From the NCBI RefSeq assembly GCF_001570985.1, contig NZ_BCSS01000022.1, forward strand, positions 1 to 55,670: 55,670 nt of DNA, read 5' to 3'. The notes beneath the pieces are model-generated. The model made no database searches. It worked only from the letters and a program-made list of their open reading frames with translations, and had not been told where the DNA came from. This document shows, piece after piece, positions 1 to 9,631 of the stretch; position 1 is the stretch's first letter; every line of letters starts with the position of its first letter. The position numbers and the translations under genes were made by a program. This DNA is from Janibacter limosus NBRC 16128. GTDB taxonomy: Bacteria > Actinomycetota > Actinomycetes > Actinomycetales > Dermatophilaceae.

Positions 1-2
1 CC

Positions 3-947
3 CGCCTCTCGGCGGGTGCCGCCCTCGTCACCGGGCTCGGCATGATGGGCCTCGCCACGGCCGTCCCGGCCCAGGCTGCCACCGTCACGCAGAACTACGA
101 GTGCAGCTTTGACGTGCTCAACGTCGGCGTCACCTACGACGCGGCTCCGGTCCAGGTCGAGCTGACGGCCGATGTGCCCGCCACCGTCGAGGTCGGCGAC
201 GAGATCAACTCCGCCGTGACCGCCACGGTCACCATCCAGGACGAGCAGCGCAACGCTCTCTACGGTCTGCTCGGTGTGCGCGCGGTCGACGGCCCGGACG
301 CCGCCGGCGCAGCCGCAGAGGACGGCGGGCTCAACACCAAGAACGCCCGCAACCAGGCCAGCTTCACCTTGAGCAACGGCACCGACTCGGCCGAGGGCAT
401 CATCCCCCTCGAGGTCCCGGTCACCGCGGTCCCCGACTCCGGCGAGCTCGTCGTCGTGGCCACTGGTGCGGTTGCCCCGATCTCGGCCGACGGCGTCGGC
501 ACCTACACGGTCGATGCCGGTGACTTCCAGGCCTACATCCGCGGCTACGAAAATGCGGATGGCACCGGGTACAAGACCAACATCACCATGGACTGCACCA
601 ATGTCTCGGAGATCACGGAGATCGCGACCGTCGAGGTCACCGAGGCCACCGACGAGCCGACCGACCCGGACCCGAGCGGCACGCCCACGGACGAGCCGAC
701 CGACCCGAGCGGCACGTCGACCGACGAGCCGACCGATCCGAGCACCACGCCTGAGCCGAGCGCCACGGTCGGCGACGGCGACGACGGTTCCACTGACCCC
801 CAGACCCCCGGTGTCGTCCAGACCGATGACGCGTCCGTCCTCTCCGGCGACGACAACGCCGCGCTCCTGCTCGGTGGGGTCCTCCTCGCCGGTGCCGGTG
901 CAGGCGCCGTGACCATCGCGCGTCGCCGCAGCGGTTCGCAGCACTGA
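3..947 (+). CDS. Secreted, C-terminally anchored protein (5' truncated by window edge)
   Basis: The reading frame is open from base 3 and runs through the hydrophobic part of a signal peptide ending in VPAQAA before TVTQ, so the true start lies before the window and the ATG at 42 is internal. The mature part looks like a beta-rich extracellular domain with two or more cysteines. It is followed by an acidic Pro/Thr/Asp linker carrying three copies of a DEPTDP repeat, then a hydrophobic segment (LLLGGVLLAGAGAGAV) and a short basic tail (RRRSGSQH). This is the layout of a wall- or membrane-anchored surface protein. No LPXTG motif is present; PGVVQTD sits where a sorting motif would be. The sortase gene just downstream suggests that the two work together, which is inference. 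The domain family is not recognised. Confidence 0.75.
   Translation, partial: RLSAGAALVTGLGMMGLATAVPAQAATVTQNYECSFDVLNVGVTYDAAPVQVELTADVPATVEVGDEINSAVTATVTIQDEQRNALYGLLGVRAVDGPDAAGAAAEDGGLNTKNARNQASFTLSNGTDSAEGIIPLEVPVTAVPDSGELVVVATGAVAPISADGVGTYTVDAGDFQAYIRGYENADGTGYKTNITMDCTNVSEITEIATVEVTEATDEPTDPDPSGTPTDEPTDPSGTSTDEPTDPSTTPEPSATVGDGDDGSTDPQTPGVVQTDDASVLSGDDNAALLLGGVLLAGAGAGAVTIARRRSGSQH
648..749 (+). repeat. In-gene tandem repeat encoding DEPTDP linker
   Basis: Three imperfect copies of a unit that reads as (T)DEPTDPSGT at protein level, beginning near 648, 687 and 717. It forms the Pro/Thr/Asp stalk between the secreted domain and the membrane anchor. Copy number could vary between strains. 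Confidence 0.7.
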
Positions 948-964
948 GGCAGCACCACTGACAT

Positions 965-981
965 CCGTCAGTGACTGACGG
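965..981. terminator. Short perfect stem-loop after the surface protein gene
   Basis: A 7-bp perfect stem (CCGTCAG / CTGACGG) with a 3-nt loop lies 18 bases after the stop codon at 947. No T-tract follows, so termination is only a guess. It could also be an operator-like site upstream of the sortase gene. Confidence 0.35.
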
Positions 982-1105
982 CACGGGCCGTCGGGTCGGG
1001 ATCACTCCCGCACCCGGCGGCCCGTACCGTTGTCCCGGGGGAACTTCTGACCGATCATGGACGTTTCACCTCATCGACTGCTCGTGAAGATCATCAGGAG
1101 GACCT

Positions 1106-1897
1106 GTGCCGACCCCACCGACGCGTCGCCAGCGCTGGCGGGAGCGCAAGGAGTACCGACGCACGACTGCTGTGCTCGCAGCAGCCGTGGCCGTCCTCCT
1201 GGGAGGCGGCGTCGCGGCCGGCACGTGGTGGTCACAGCAGGACGACGAGGCCGCGCTCTCCCCCGGCACCTATGTCCCGCCGAGCAGCATCATGCCGCCC
1301 TCCCAGACCATCACCTCGTCGTCGTCGACGGCGACGACGACGACGACGAAACCCAAGAAGAAGACGTCCTCGTCCACGGCGAGCTCGACGACCACGGCGA
1401 GCCCGACCGCCACGGCCGCGCCGGTGCAGGCCCCGCCCGGGAGCCCGACGCGGGTCCAGGTGACCTCGGGAGGACGCGAGCTCGTCGACGCGAGCCTCGG
1501 ACCGACGAAGCTCGACGCACAAAAGGTGCTGGCTCCCCCCTTCGGCACCGCAGGGTGGTACGCCGAGCCGGGGTGGCCCAAGCCCGGCCACAAGGGCGCC
1601 AGCATCCTCGTGGGGCACATCAACCATGGCGGCAACCCCGATGTCTTCTGGAACCTGCCGAGCGTCAAGCTCGGTGACATCGTCACCGTCACCTACGGCT
1701 CAGGCTCCGCGGTGAAGTTCAAGATCACCCGCTCTGAGCCCGCGTCCAAGAAGGGCGTGCCCCAGGACGACTCGATCTGGGACTGGGACAACCCCAATCC
1801 CGTGCTGCGCCTGATCACCTGTGACCCCGGAACCCCGCTGAGCGGTGGCCACTACGAGGGCAACTGGGTGGTCTGGGCAGACCAGATGGTCAGCTGA
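1106..1897 (+). CDS. Class F-like sortase (C60 family) with membrane anchor
   Basis: 263 residues. GTG start with AGGAGG at 1096-1101. A basic N-terminus is followed by one transmembrane segment (about 21-40), a Ser/Thr/Lys low-complexity linker (about 60-105) and a sortase domain (about 115-260). The catalytic His is seen in VGHINH (His171) and the catalytic Cys in RLITCDPG (Cys239). Sortases of this class cleave a C-terminal sorting signal and attach proteins to the cell envelope; in actinobacteria their targets are often encoded nearby, here perhaps the anchored protein ending at 947. Oddly, there is no Arg anywhere after Cys239, although sortases use an Arg on the following strand; the region reads GGHYEGNWVVWA. 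Activity is therefore uncertain, while family membership is fairly sure. The 3' end overlaps the converging gene by 8 bp. Confidence 0.8.
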   Translation: MPTPPTRRQRWRERKEYRRTTAVLAAAVAVLLGGGVAAGTWWSQQDDEAALSPGTYVPPSSIMPPSQTITSSSSTATTTTTKPKKKTSSSTASSTTTASPTATAAPVQAPPGSPTRVQVTSGGRELVDASLGPTKLDAQKVLAPPFGTAGWYAEPGWPKPGHKGASILVGHINHGGNPDVFWNLPSVKLGDIVTVTYGSGSAVKFKITRSEPASKKGVPQDDSIWDWDNPNPVLRLITCDPGTPLSGGHYEGNWVVWADQMVS

Positions 1898-2363
1898 CGC
1901 CCGAGCGGGACGAAGGGTCCTCGTCGTCATCGTCGATGCGGCACCACCGCTGGACGAGCAGGCCCGCGCTGCCCAGCACCACCGCGCCCAGGCCCGCGAC
2001 AGCCCACTTGAGGGCCAGCCCTCCACGGCCGGCAAACCCGGCGTCCGGAGCGAGCGCGATCGCCTGGCCGAGGTGCAGACCTGCGATGACGGCGCCGGTG
2101 AGGGCACTGGCCTGGGCCAGACCCAGGATGCGGGCCGCGACGACCGGCTCGACGTGCGTGCGGCCGTGACGCATGCGCCACATCCGCAGGCCCATCCCCA
2201 GCACGACAGCGCCCATCCCGAGCAGGACCACCCCGGCGAGCCAACCCACCCGCAGCGGGGGGTGCCCACCGGCGATCCACCAGCGGCCGAAGGCCCAGCT
2301 GAGCACCGCCGCAGCGGCGAGCACGACCGTGACGGTCGACCACCGCAGTCCGCGGTCCAGCAT
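1890..2363 (-). CDS. DUF3180 family four-helix membrane protein
   Basis: 157 residues with about four predicted transmembrane helices (near 10-30, 38-60, 80-105 and 118-140) and an acidic tail (DDDDED). DUF3180 proteins are typically encoded directly after folK in actinobacteria, as here, but their role is unknown. The start overlaps the folB-folK stop as TGATG, so translation is probably coupled. It is the last gene of the fol operon. Its stop codon lies in the palindrome TCAGCTGA (1890-1897) that also holds the stop of the converging sortase gene. Confidence 0.8.
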   Translation of the reverse strand: MLDRGLRWSTVTVVLAAAAVLSWAFGRWWIAGGHPPLRVGWLAGVVLLGMGAVVLGMGLRMWRMRHGRTHVEPVVAARILGLAQASALTGAVIAGLHLGQAIALAPDAGFAGRGGLALKWAVAGLGAVVLGSAGLLVQRWCRIDDDDEDPSSRSGVS

Positions 2364-3217
2364 CAGACCTCCTCGATGTCGCTCGAGTCGACGCCCGCGA
2401 GCAGGTCGAGCACCGGGACGACCCGGCCACCGACGCGCAGGTGCGCCCCGGGGTCGACCCGCGACCAGGGCTGCAGGACGAAGCCACGCTCGTGTGCCCG
2501 CGGGTGGGGCAGGGTGAGCAGCGGGTCGCCGCTGACGACGTCCGTGCCCGAGGCCGGGTCGCCGTACTGGATCAGGTCGAGGTCGAGCGTGCGCGCACCC
2601 CAGCGGATCTCGCGGACGCGACCGTGGCGGGCCTCGACGGCGTGGAGTGCGGCGAGCAGCTCGTGCGGTGCGAGAGCGGTCCTCGCGACGAGGACCGTGT
2701 TGGTGTACCGGGGCTGGTCGGGCCCGCCGATCGGATCCGTGCTGACGAAGGGGGCCCGGCGCACCGACTGCACGGCATCACCGAGGTCGTCGATGGCCGA
2801 CTGGAGCGTGCGGGATGCGTCACCGAGGTTGGCCCCCATGGCGATGACGACCGGCACGGCGCGGGTGCGGTGGATGGTCACGGCCACATCGCCGAAGGGC
2901 ACGCCGACCGGGGCCGACGGCTTGTGCACGGTGACCTCGACGTCACGCACTCCGGGACGGGCCAACGCGTCGCCGGCAACCTGCTCGGCGAGGGACTCGA
3001 TGAGGTCGAGCGAGGGCCCCTCGATGCGGCGGACGACATCGGCGCCGACCTCGGCGTAGTTGATCGTCCGGGCGAGGTCGTCGGTGGCCCCTGCGGACGC
3101 CAGGTCGAGGTGGAGCACGACATCGACGACGAAGTCCTGACCCTCACGCTTTTCGTCCGCGAGCACGCCGTGGAAGCCGCGCGCGCGCACACCGAGCAGG
3201 CTGATCCGGTCCGTCAC
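2363..3217 (-). CDS. folBK: FolB-FolK fusion: dihydroneopterin aldolase / HPPK
   Basis: 284 residues in one frame. Residues about 1-118 are dihydroneopterin aldolase (FolB), which makes 6-hydroxymethyl-dihydropterin. Residues about 122-284 are the pyrophosphokinase (FolK) that activates it, with the signature RWGARTLDLDLI at 205-216 and GANLGD at 128-133. The two enzymes catalyse consecutive steps of folate synthesis. The chosen GTG start (3217) overlaps the folP stop as GTGA; a longer in-frame extension upstream is low-complexity Arg-rich sequence and lies inside folP. Fusion of these two activities is known in bacteria; many actinobacteria have them as neighbouring genes. Confidence 0.9.
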   Translation of the reverse strand: MTDRISLLGVRARGFHGVLADEKREGQDFVVDVVLHLDLASAGATDDLARTINYAEVGADVVRRIEGPSLDLIESLAEQVAGDALARPGVRDVEVTVHKPSAPVGVPFGDVAVTIHRTRAVPVVIAMGANLGDASRTLQSAIDDLGDAVQSVRRAPFVSTDPIGGPDQPRYTNTVLVARTALAPHELLAALHAVEARHGRVREIRWGARTLDLDLIQYGDPASGTDVVSGDPLLTLPHPRAHERGFVLQPWSRVDPGAHLRVGGRVVPVLDLLAGVDSSDIEEV

Positions 3218-4071
3218 GAGCTCAGCTCTCCCAGCGCGGTGGCGACGTCGATCGCGTCGACCGTGGCGGTGACATCGTGTACGCGCACGCACCACACGCC
3301 GGCCCGGGCGGCCCGGGCGCTCGTGGCGGCCGTGACCACGGCGCGGGCGTCGAGGGGTCGCTCGTCGCCCTCCGCCCGCCCCACGCTGCCGAGGAAGCCC
3401 TTGCGCGAGGTGCCCAGGAGCACGGGGTGTCCGAGGTCGACGACCCGCTCGAGATCCGCGAGGAGCTGCCAGTTGTGCTCGGCGGTCTTGGCGAAGCCGA
3501 TCCCGGGGTCGAGGACGAGCTGGTCGCGAGCGGCTCCCGCGGCCAGGAGCACGTCGACCCTCGCCATCATCTCTGCGCAGACCTCGGCGACGACATCGTC
3601 GTACTCCGCGCGGGTCTGCATGTCGTGGGCATGTCCGCGCCAGTGCATGACGACGAAGGGAGCGCCGCTCGCCGCCACGAGCGCGGGCATCGACGGGTCG
3701 GCGAGGCCGCCGCTCACGTCGTTGATGATCACGGCGCCGGCGTCCAGCGCGGCCCCGGCCACGCTGGCTCGCATGGTGTCGATCGAGACGGCGATCCCGT
3801 CGGCCGCGAGGGCCTCGACGACCGGCACGACGCGACGCAGCTCCTCGTCCTCAGAGGGGCGCTCGGCACCCGGTCTGGTGGACTCACCGCCGACATCGAC
3901 GATCGTGGCGCCCTCGGCCACGAGCTCGCGTCCGTGGGCGATCGCGGAGTCGGTCTCGATCCATCGGCCGCCGTCGCTGAAGGAGTCCGGCGTGACGTTG
4001 ACGACCCCCATGACGACCGGTCCCGGTCGCTGGTGCGCGGCCGCGATCCGATCGAGGACCGCGTGGGTCAC
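3214..4071 (-). CDS. folP: Dihydropteroate synthase
   Basis: 285 residues. It condenses hydroxymethyl-dihydropterin pyrophosphate with p-aminobenzoate and is the target of sulfonamides. Both family signatures are visible: [15 protein letters not shown] (21-35) and GGESTRPGA (61-69), plus LDPGIGF and a C-terminal GTSRKGFLG. The length is normal for the family. The GTG start at 4071 overlaps the folE stop as GTGA, and the stop overlaps the folB-folK start in the same way, so the fol genes are translationally chained. An upstream in-frame ATG would extend the protein into the folE coding sequence and is rejected. Confidence 0.93.
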   Translation of the reverse strand: MTHAVLDRIAAAHQRPGPVVMGVVNVTPDSFSDGGRWIETDSAIAHGRELVAEGATIVDVGGESTRPGAERPSEDEELRRVVPVVEALAADGIAVSIDTMRASVAGAALDAGAVIINDVSGGLADPSMPALVAASGAPFVVMHWRGHAHDMQTRAEYDDVVAEVCAEMMARVDVLLAAGAARDQLVLDPGIGFAKTAEHNWQLLADLERVVDLGHPVLLGTSRKGFLGSVGRAEGDERPLDARAVVTAATSARAARAGVWCVRVHDVTATVDAIDVATALGELSS

Positions 4072-4643
4072 CGAGCGGCCCCGGAGAGCAGGGCCATCGC
4101 CTCGGCCCGGGTGGTGGAGTCGCGCAGCTGACCGCGTACCGCGGAGGTGATCGTCTTGGCGCCGGGCTTGCGCACACCACGCATCGACATGCACAGGTGC
4201 TCGGCCTCGACCACGACGATGACCCCGGCGACGTCGAGGTGCTCGACGAGCGCGTCAGCGATCTGGCTGGTGAGGCGCTCCTGCACCTGCGGCCGCTTGG
4301 CGAAGAGGTCAACCAGGCGCGCGATCTTGGACAGGCCGGTCACCTTGCCGCTGGTGCCGGGCGTGTACCCGACGTGCGCGACCCCGTGGAAGGGCACGAG
4401 ATGGTGCTCGCAGGTGGAGTACAGCTCGATGTCCCGCACGATGACGAGCTCGTCGTGATCGATGTCGAAGGTCGTCGAGAGCAGCTCTGCCGGATCGGAC
4501 CGCAGCCCGGCGAAGACCTCCGCGTAGGAGCGGGCCACCCGGGCGGGGGTGTCGACGAGACCATCACGGTCGGGGTCCTCCCCCACCGCGATCAGGATCT
4601 CGCGCACGGCCGCCTCGATGCGGGCCAGGTCGACATCGGACAT
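4068..4643 (-). CDS. folE: GTP cyclohydrolase I
   Basis: 191 residues. It converts GTP to dihydroneopterin triphosphate, the first step of folate synthesis. The zinc ligands are visible: Cys78 and His81 in [12 protein letters not shown], and Cys151 in [29 protein letters not shown] (103-122) is the conserved central helix. ATG start at 4643, four bases after the ftsH stop, so it is transcribed with ftsH. Its stop overlaps folP. Confidence 0.94.
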   Translation of the reverse strand: MSDVDLARIEAAVREILIAVGEDPDRDGLVDTPARVARSYAEVFAGLRSDPAELLSTTFDIDHDELVIVRDIELYSTCEHHLVPFHGVAHVGYTPGTSGKVTGLSKIARLVDLFAKRPQVQERLTSQIADALVEHLDVAGVIVVVEAEHLCMSMRGVRKPGAKTITSAVRGQLRDSTTRAEAMALLSGAAR

Positions 4644-4647
4644 GAGG

Positions 4648-6762
<2,115 letters not shown>

Positions 6763-6837
6763 ACGGGTACGGGGGCTCCCCGGACTTCCTGACTCGACGA
6801 CGTGGCGACCACCGGCGACGCCGGGGACATCAGGACG

Positions 6838-6843
6838 AAACTA
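6838..6843 (-). promoter_or_regulatory. Possible -10 element (TAGTTT) for ftsH
   Basis: In the 193-bp gap between hpt and ftsH (6763-6955), the only clear AT-containing hexamer of the TANNNT type on the minus strand is TAGTTT, about 75 bases before the ftsH start. No matching -35 is obvious. The rest of the gap holds nothing I recognise. Confidence 0.3.
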
Positions 6844-6955
6844 CCTGACCCCCGCCATCCAGCGGTCACCAGACCAACGACCACCATGGCGGCCGTGTTC
6901 CCGCAGGCTCCACGAACCCGAGCTGACCGGCCGGAAGCGGGTGCGGGGCGGCGAC

Positions 6956-7507
6956 CTACGAGTAGACGTGCGGCGCGAGCGTCGCGACGTCACGCAGGTT
7001 GCGGTAGCCCTCGGCGTAGTCGAGGCCGTAGCCGACGACGAACTCGTTGGCGATGTCGAAGCCGACCCAGCGGGTGTCGATGTCGACCTTGGCCGCCTCG
7101 GGCTTGCGCAGCAGGGTGAGGATCTCGACGGACGCGGGCGAGCGGGAGTCGAGATTGGCGCGGATCCACGACAGCGTCAGACCGGAGTCGATGATGTCCT
7201 CGACGATCAGCACGTGCTTGCCGCTGATGTCGGTGTCGAGGTCCTTGAGGATGCGCACGACGCCCGAGGACTTGGTGCCGGAGCCGTAGGAGCTGACCGC
7301 CATCCAGTCCATCGGGGCGGACCCGGGCAGGTGGCGCATGAAGTCGGCCATGACCATGACCGCGCCCTTGAGGACGCCGACGAGCAGCACGTCCTTGCCC
7401 TGGTAGTGCTCCCAGACCTCGGCTGCCAGCTCAGCGAGCCGCGCCTGGATCTGCTCCTCGGTGATGAGCACCTCGACGAGGTCGTCCTGGATGTCCTTGG
7501 AGTCCAC
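6956..7507 (-). CDS. hpt: Hypoxanthine phosphoribosyltransferase
   Basis: 183 residues. Purine salvage: transfers phosphoribose from PRPP to hypoxanthine or guanine. The PRPP loop reads IVEDIIDSGLT (101-111), and LLVGVLKGAV (41-50) is also typical. I chose the GTG at 7507 because AAAGGAG precedes it at 7512-7518; a longer start at 7546 would overlap tilS and lacks such a site. The gap from the tilS stop is 28 bp, so it belongs to the same run. Confidence 0.92.
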   Translation of the reverse strand: MDSKDIQDDLVEVLITEEQIQARLAELAAEVWEHYQGKDVLLVGVLKGAVMVMADFMRHLPGSAPMDWMAVSSYGSGTKSSGVVRILKDLDTDISGKHVLIVEDIIDSGLTLSWIRANLDSRSPASVEILTLLRKPEAAKVDIDTRWVGFDIANEFVVGYGLDYAEGYRNLRDVATLAPHVYS

Positions 7508-7535
7508 AGCTCTCCTTTGTCGGGTCGGGCCGGAT

Positions 7536-8540
7536 TCATTGTCCACCAGGCGCGCGCCCGATGCGCACCCGGTGGTCGGCTCGGCTCACCCGTAGGTCGC
7601 CGGGCAGGTGGAGGGGCCCCTGGCCGTGCCAGTCCGTGAGCAGGCGGTCGCAGCCGGCGACGTGCGCCGCACTCAGTGCACCGACCGGCGCACCGGCCCG
7701 CACGAGGAGTCGTCGCCACACGCGGGAGCGAAGGGCGGGAGCCAGCTCGACGAGATCCGTCACGGGGATGCCAGCGGGGTCGTCGTCGGGAGTGGCCCGT
7801 TCCGCGAGGTCGTCGAGCAGGTCGGCGTCGTCGCGCAGCAGGTCGGCGCTGCGCGCCAGCGCATCGGTGAGGCCCGGGCCGAGGTCCTCCTCGAGGATCG
7901 CGAGCGCCTGACGGACGCGGACCCGGGTGTAGGACCGGTCGGAGTTCATCGGGTCCTCCCAGGCCATGAGGCCCCACGCTGCGCAGGCCTGCTCGGTCGT
8001 CGAGCGGGGCAGGTGCAGCAGCGGCCGGACGAAGGGGGTCCCCTCCCGGACGACGAGGTCCGCCATCCCGGCGAGTGACCGGGCGCCCGAGCCGCGGGCC
8101 AGGCCCAGCAGCACCTGCTCCGCCTGGTCGTCGCGGGTGTGACCCAGCAGGACGACGTGTGCGGGGTGCTCCTCGCCCATCGCGGCGGCCGTCTCGGCGA
8201 GAGCGGTGTAGCGCGCCTCGCGGGCCTCCGCCTCGAGTCCGTCACCGGAGGAGGTGACGACGGCCTGCACGACCGCGACCGGAGCGAGCCCGAGGTCAGC
8301 GCACTGCTGCGCTGCGAGCAGCGCCGTGTCGGCGGACTCCTCTTGCAGCCCGTGATCGACGACGATCGCTCCGACGGTCACGTCGTGGGCTGCACCCTCC
8401 GCAGCCAGTGCCCCGGCGAGGGCCAAGGAATCGGTGCCACCGCTCACCGCAGCGAGCGCCAGCGAGCCCGCCGGGAGGCCGGCGAGGACCGCGCGGACCC
8501 CCCTTCGGCAGTCGGCCTGGGAGGGGTGGCCAGCGCCCAC
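7536..8540 (-). CDS. tilS: tRNA(Ile)-lysidine synthetase
   Basis: 334 residues. It modifies the wobble C of the tRNA-Ile that reads AUA, using lysine and ATP. The PP-loop motif SGGTDS is at 33-38, and LGHTRDDQAEQVLLGLARGS matches the core of the family. It is shorter than the E. coli enzyme, as is usual in actinobacteria, where the C-terminal extension is reduced. The GTG start lies one base after the stop of the preceding zincin gene. Confidence 0.9.
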   Translation of the reverse strand: MGAGHPSQADCRRGVRAVLAGLPAGSLALAAVSGGTDSLALAGALAAEGAAHDVTVGAIVVDHGLQEESADTALLAAQQCADLGLAPVAVVQAVVTSSGDGLEAEAREARYTALAETAAAMGEEHPAHVVLLGHTRDDQAEQVLLGLARGSGARSLAGMADLVVREGTPFVRPLLHLPRSTTEQACAAWGLMAWEDPMNSDRSYTRVRVRQALAILEEDLGPGLTDALARSADLLRDDADLLDDLAERATPDDDPAGIPVTDLVELAPALRSRVWRRLLVRAGAPVGALSAAHVAGCDRLLTDWHGQGPLHLPGDLRVSRADHRVRIGRAPGGQ

Positions 8541-8541
8541 C

Positions 8542-9585
8542 TCAGCCGTGCACCCGCCGCACCCAGGCGGCGGGCTCGGTGATCTCGAGGGCGGTCGGCA
8601 GGGTCTCCGGGGAGGTCCACACGGCGTTGAAGCCGTCGACCCCGACGCGCTCGTGCACCTCGCGGACGAAGACCGCGCCGTCGCGGTACTGGCGCATCTT
8701 GGCCTCGAGGCCGAGCAGGCGACGCAGCAGGCGGTCGGCGGCTCCGGCCCCCTTGCGGCGCTTGGTGAAGCGTTCGCGGATGGTCGCCACGGTCGGCACG
8801 TGCTCGGGGCCCACGTCGTCCATCACGACATCGGCGTGGCCCTCGAGGAGGGACATCACGGCGGTGACCTCGGCCATGCGCTCGCGCTGCTCCGGGGTGA
8901 TGACGAGCTCGGCGAGCCCCTGTCCGTCCCCGCTCAGGACCCGCGGCAGCTGGGTGGCGACCTGCTCGAGGCGCGACTTGAGCGACTCCGCGTCCGGCAT
9001 CAGGTCCCCGGCGAGGCCTCGGGCACTGTCGATGATGTGCTGGCGCAGCCACGGCACGGCCGTGAACTGCACGCGGTGGGTCTCCTCGTGCAGGCACACC
9101 CAGAAGCGGAAGTCACGCGGCACCGCGGACAGCTCACGCTCGGTCGTGACGATGTTGGGCGCGACGAGCAGGAGCGCCGGAGTGCCGTCGGGCGCGATGT
9201 CGTACTGGCCCAGGACCTTGGTGGAGAGGAAGGCGAGCATGCCGCCGGCCTCCGCCCCGGTGAGCTTGGACCCGATGGCCTGTGCCGGCGCCCACGGCTC
9301 CTTGTCCCGCCGCTCGGCCATCGTCCGCAGCGCGGGGTCGAGCAGCGCTGACATGGAGTCGGCGTTGACCTCGATCCAGGTCGGCCGGTCGACCACCAAC
9401 GGGGCAGGCGCGTCACCGGGCGCGGTCAGCCGCGAGGTGGCGGCGACCGGAGCGACGGCTGCGGCGGCGAGCTCTCGGATCTCGGCGACCGTCTCGGCAG
9501 CTTCCTCGTGGCTCACGTCGGGCCCCGGCGGGACGAGCCGCGCGCCGGCGGACTTGGCGAACTTCCAGTCGACGTATTGGGTCAC
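8542..9585 (-). CDS. Zinc-dependent metalloprotease-like protein (DUF2342 / zincin family)
   Basis: 347 residues. It belongs to the actinobacterial zincin-like family (DUF2342, sometimes labelled coenzyme F420 biosynthesis-associated). The putative zinc motif is HEETH in the segment FWVCLHEETHRVQFTAVPW, with a downstream EGHADVVMDD region also conserved. The substrate is unknown. It regularly sits between dacB and tilS in this order. The GTG start is preceded by TACTGT at a 6-nt distance and no Shine-Dalgarno, so it may also be transcribed from its own leaderless promoter. Confidence 0.8.
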   Translation of the reverse strand: MTQYVDWKFAKSAGARLVPPGPDVSHEEAAETVAEIRELAAAAVAPVAATSRLTAPGDAPAPLVVDRPTWIEVNADSMSALLDPALRTMAERRDKEPWAPAQAIGSKLTGAEAGGMLAFLSTKVLGQYDIAPDGTPALLLVAPNIVTTERELSAVPRDFRFWVCLHEETHRVQFTAVPWLRQHIIDSARGLAGDLMPDAESLKSRLEQVATQLPRVLSGDGQGLAELVITPEQRERMAEVTAVMSLLEGHADVVMDDVGPEHVPTVATIRERFTKRRKGAGAADRLLRRLLGLEAKMRQYRDGAVFVREVHERVGVDGFNAVWTSPETLPTALEITEPAAWVRRVHG

Positions 9586-9591
9586 GTGCCC

Positions 9592-9597
9592 ACAGTA
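9592..9597 (-). promoter_or_regulatory. Putative leaderless -10 (TACTGT) for the zincin gene
   Basis: TACTGT lies 6 nt before the GTG start at 9585, inside the short gap after dacB. It fits the TANNNT-N6/7-start pattern repeated in this window. Confidence 0.5.
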
Positions 9598-9631
9598 CGG
9601 AGCGGGGAGCCATCGCCCAACCGGCGAGGTC

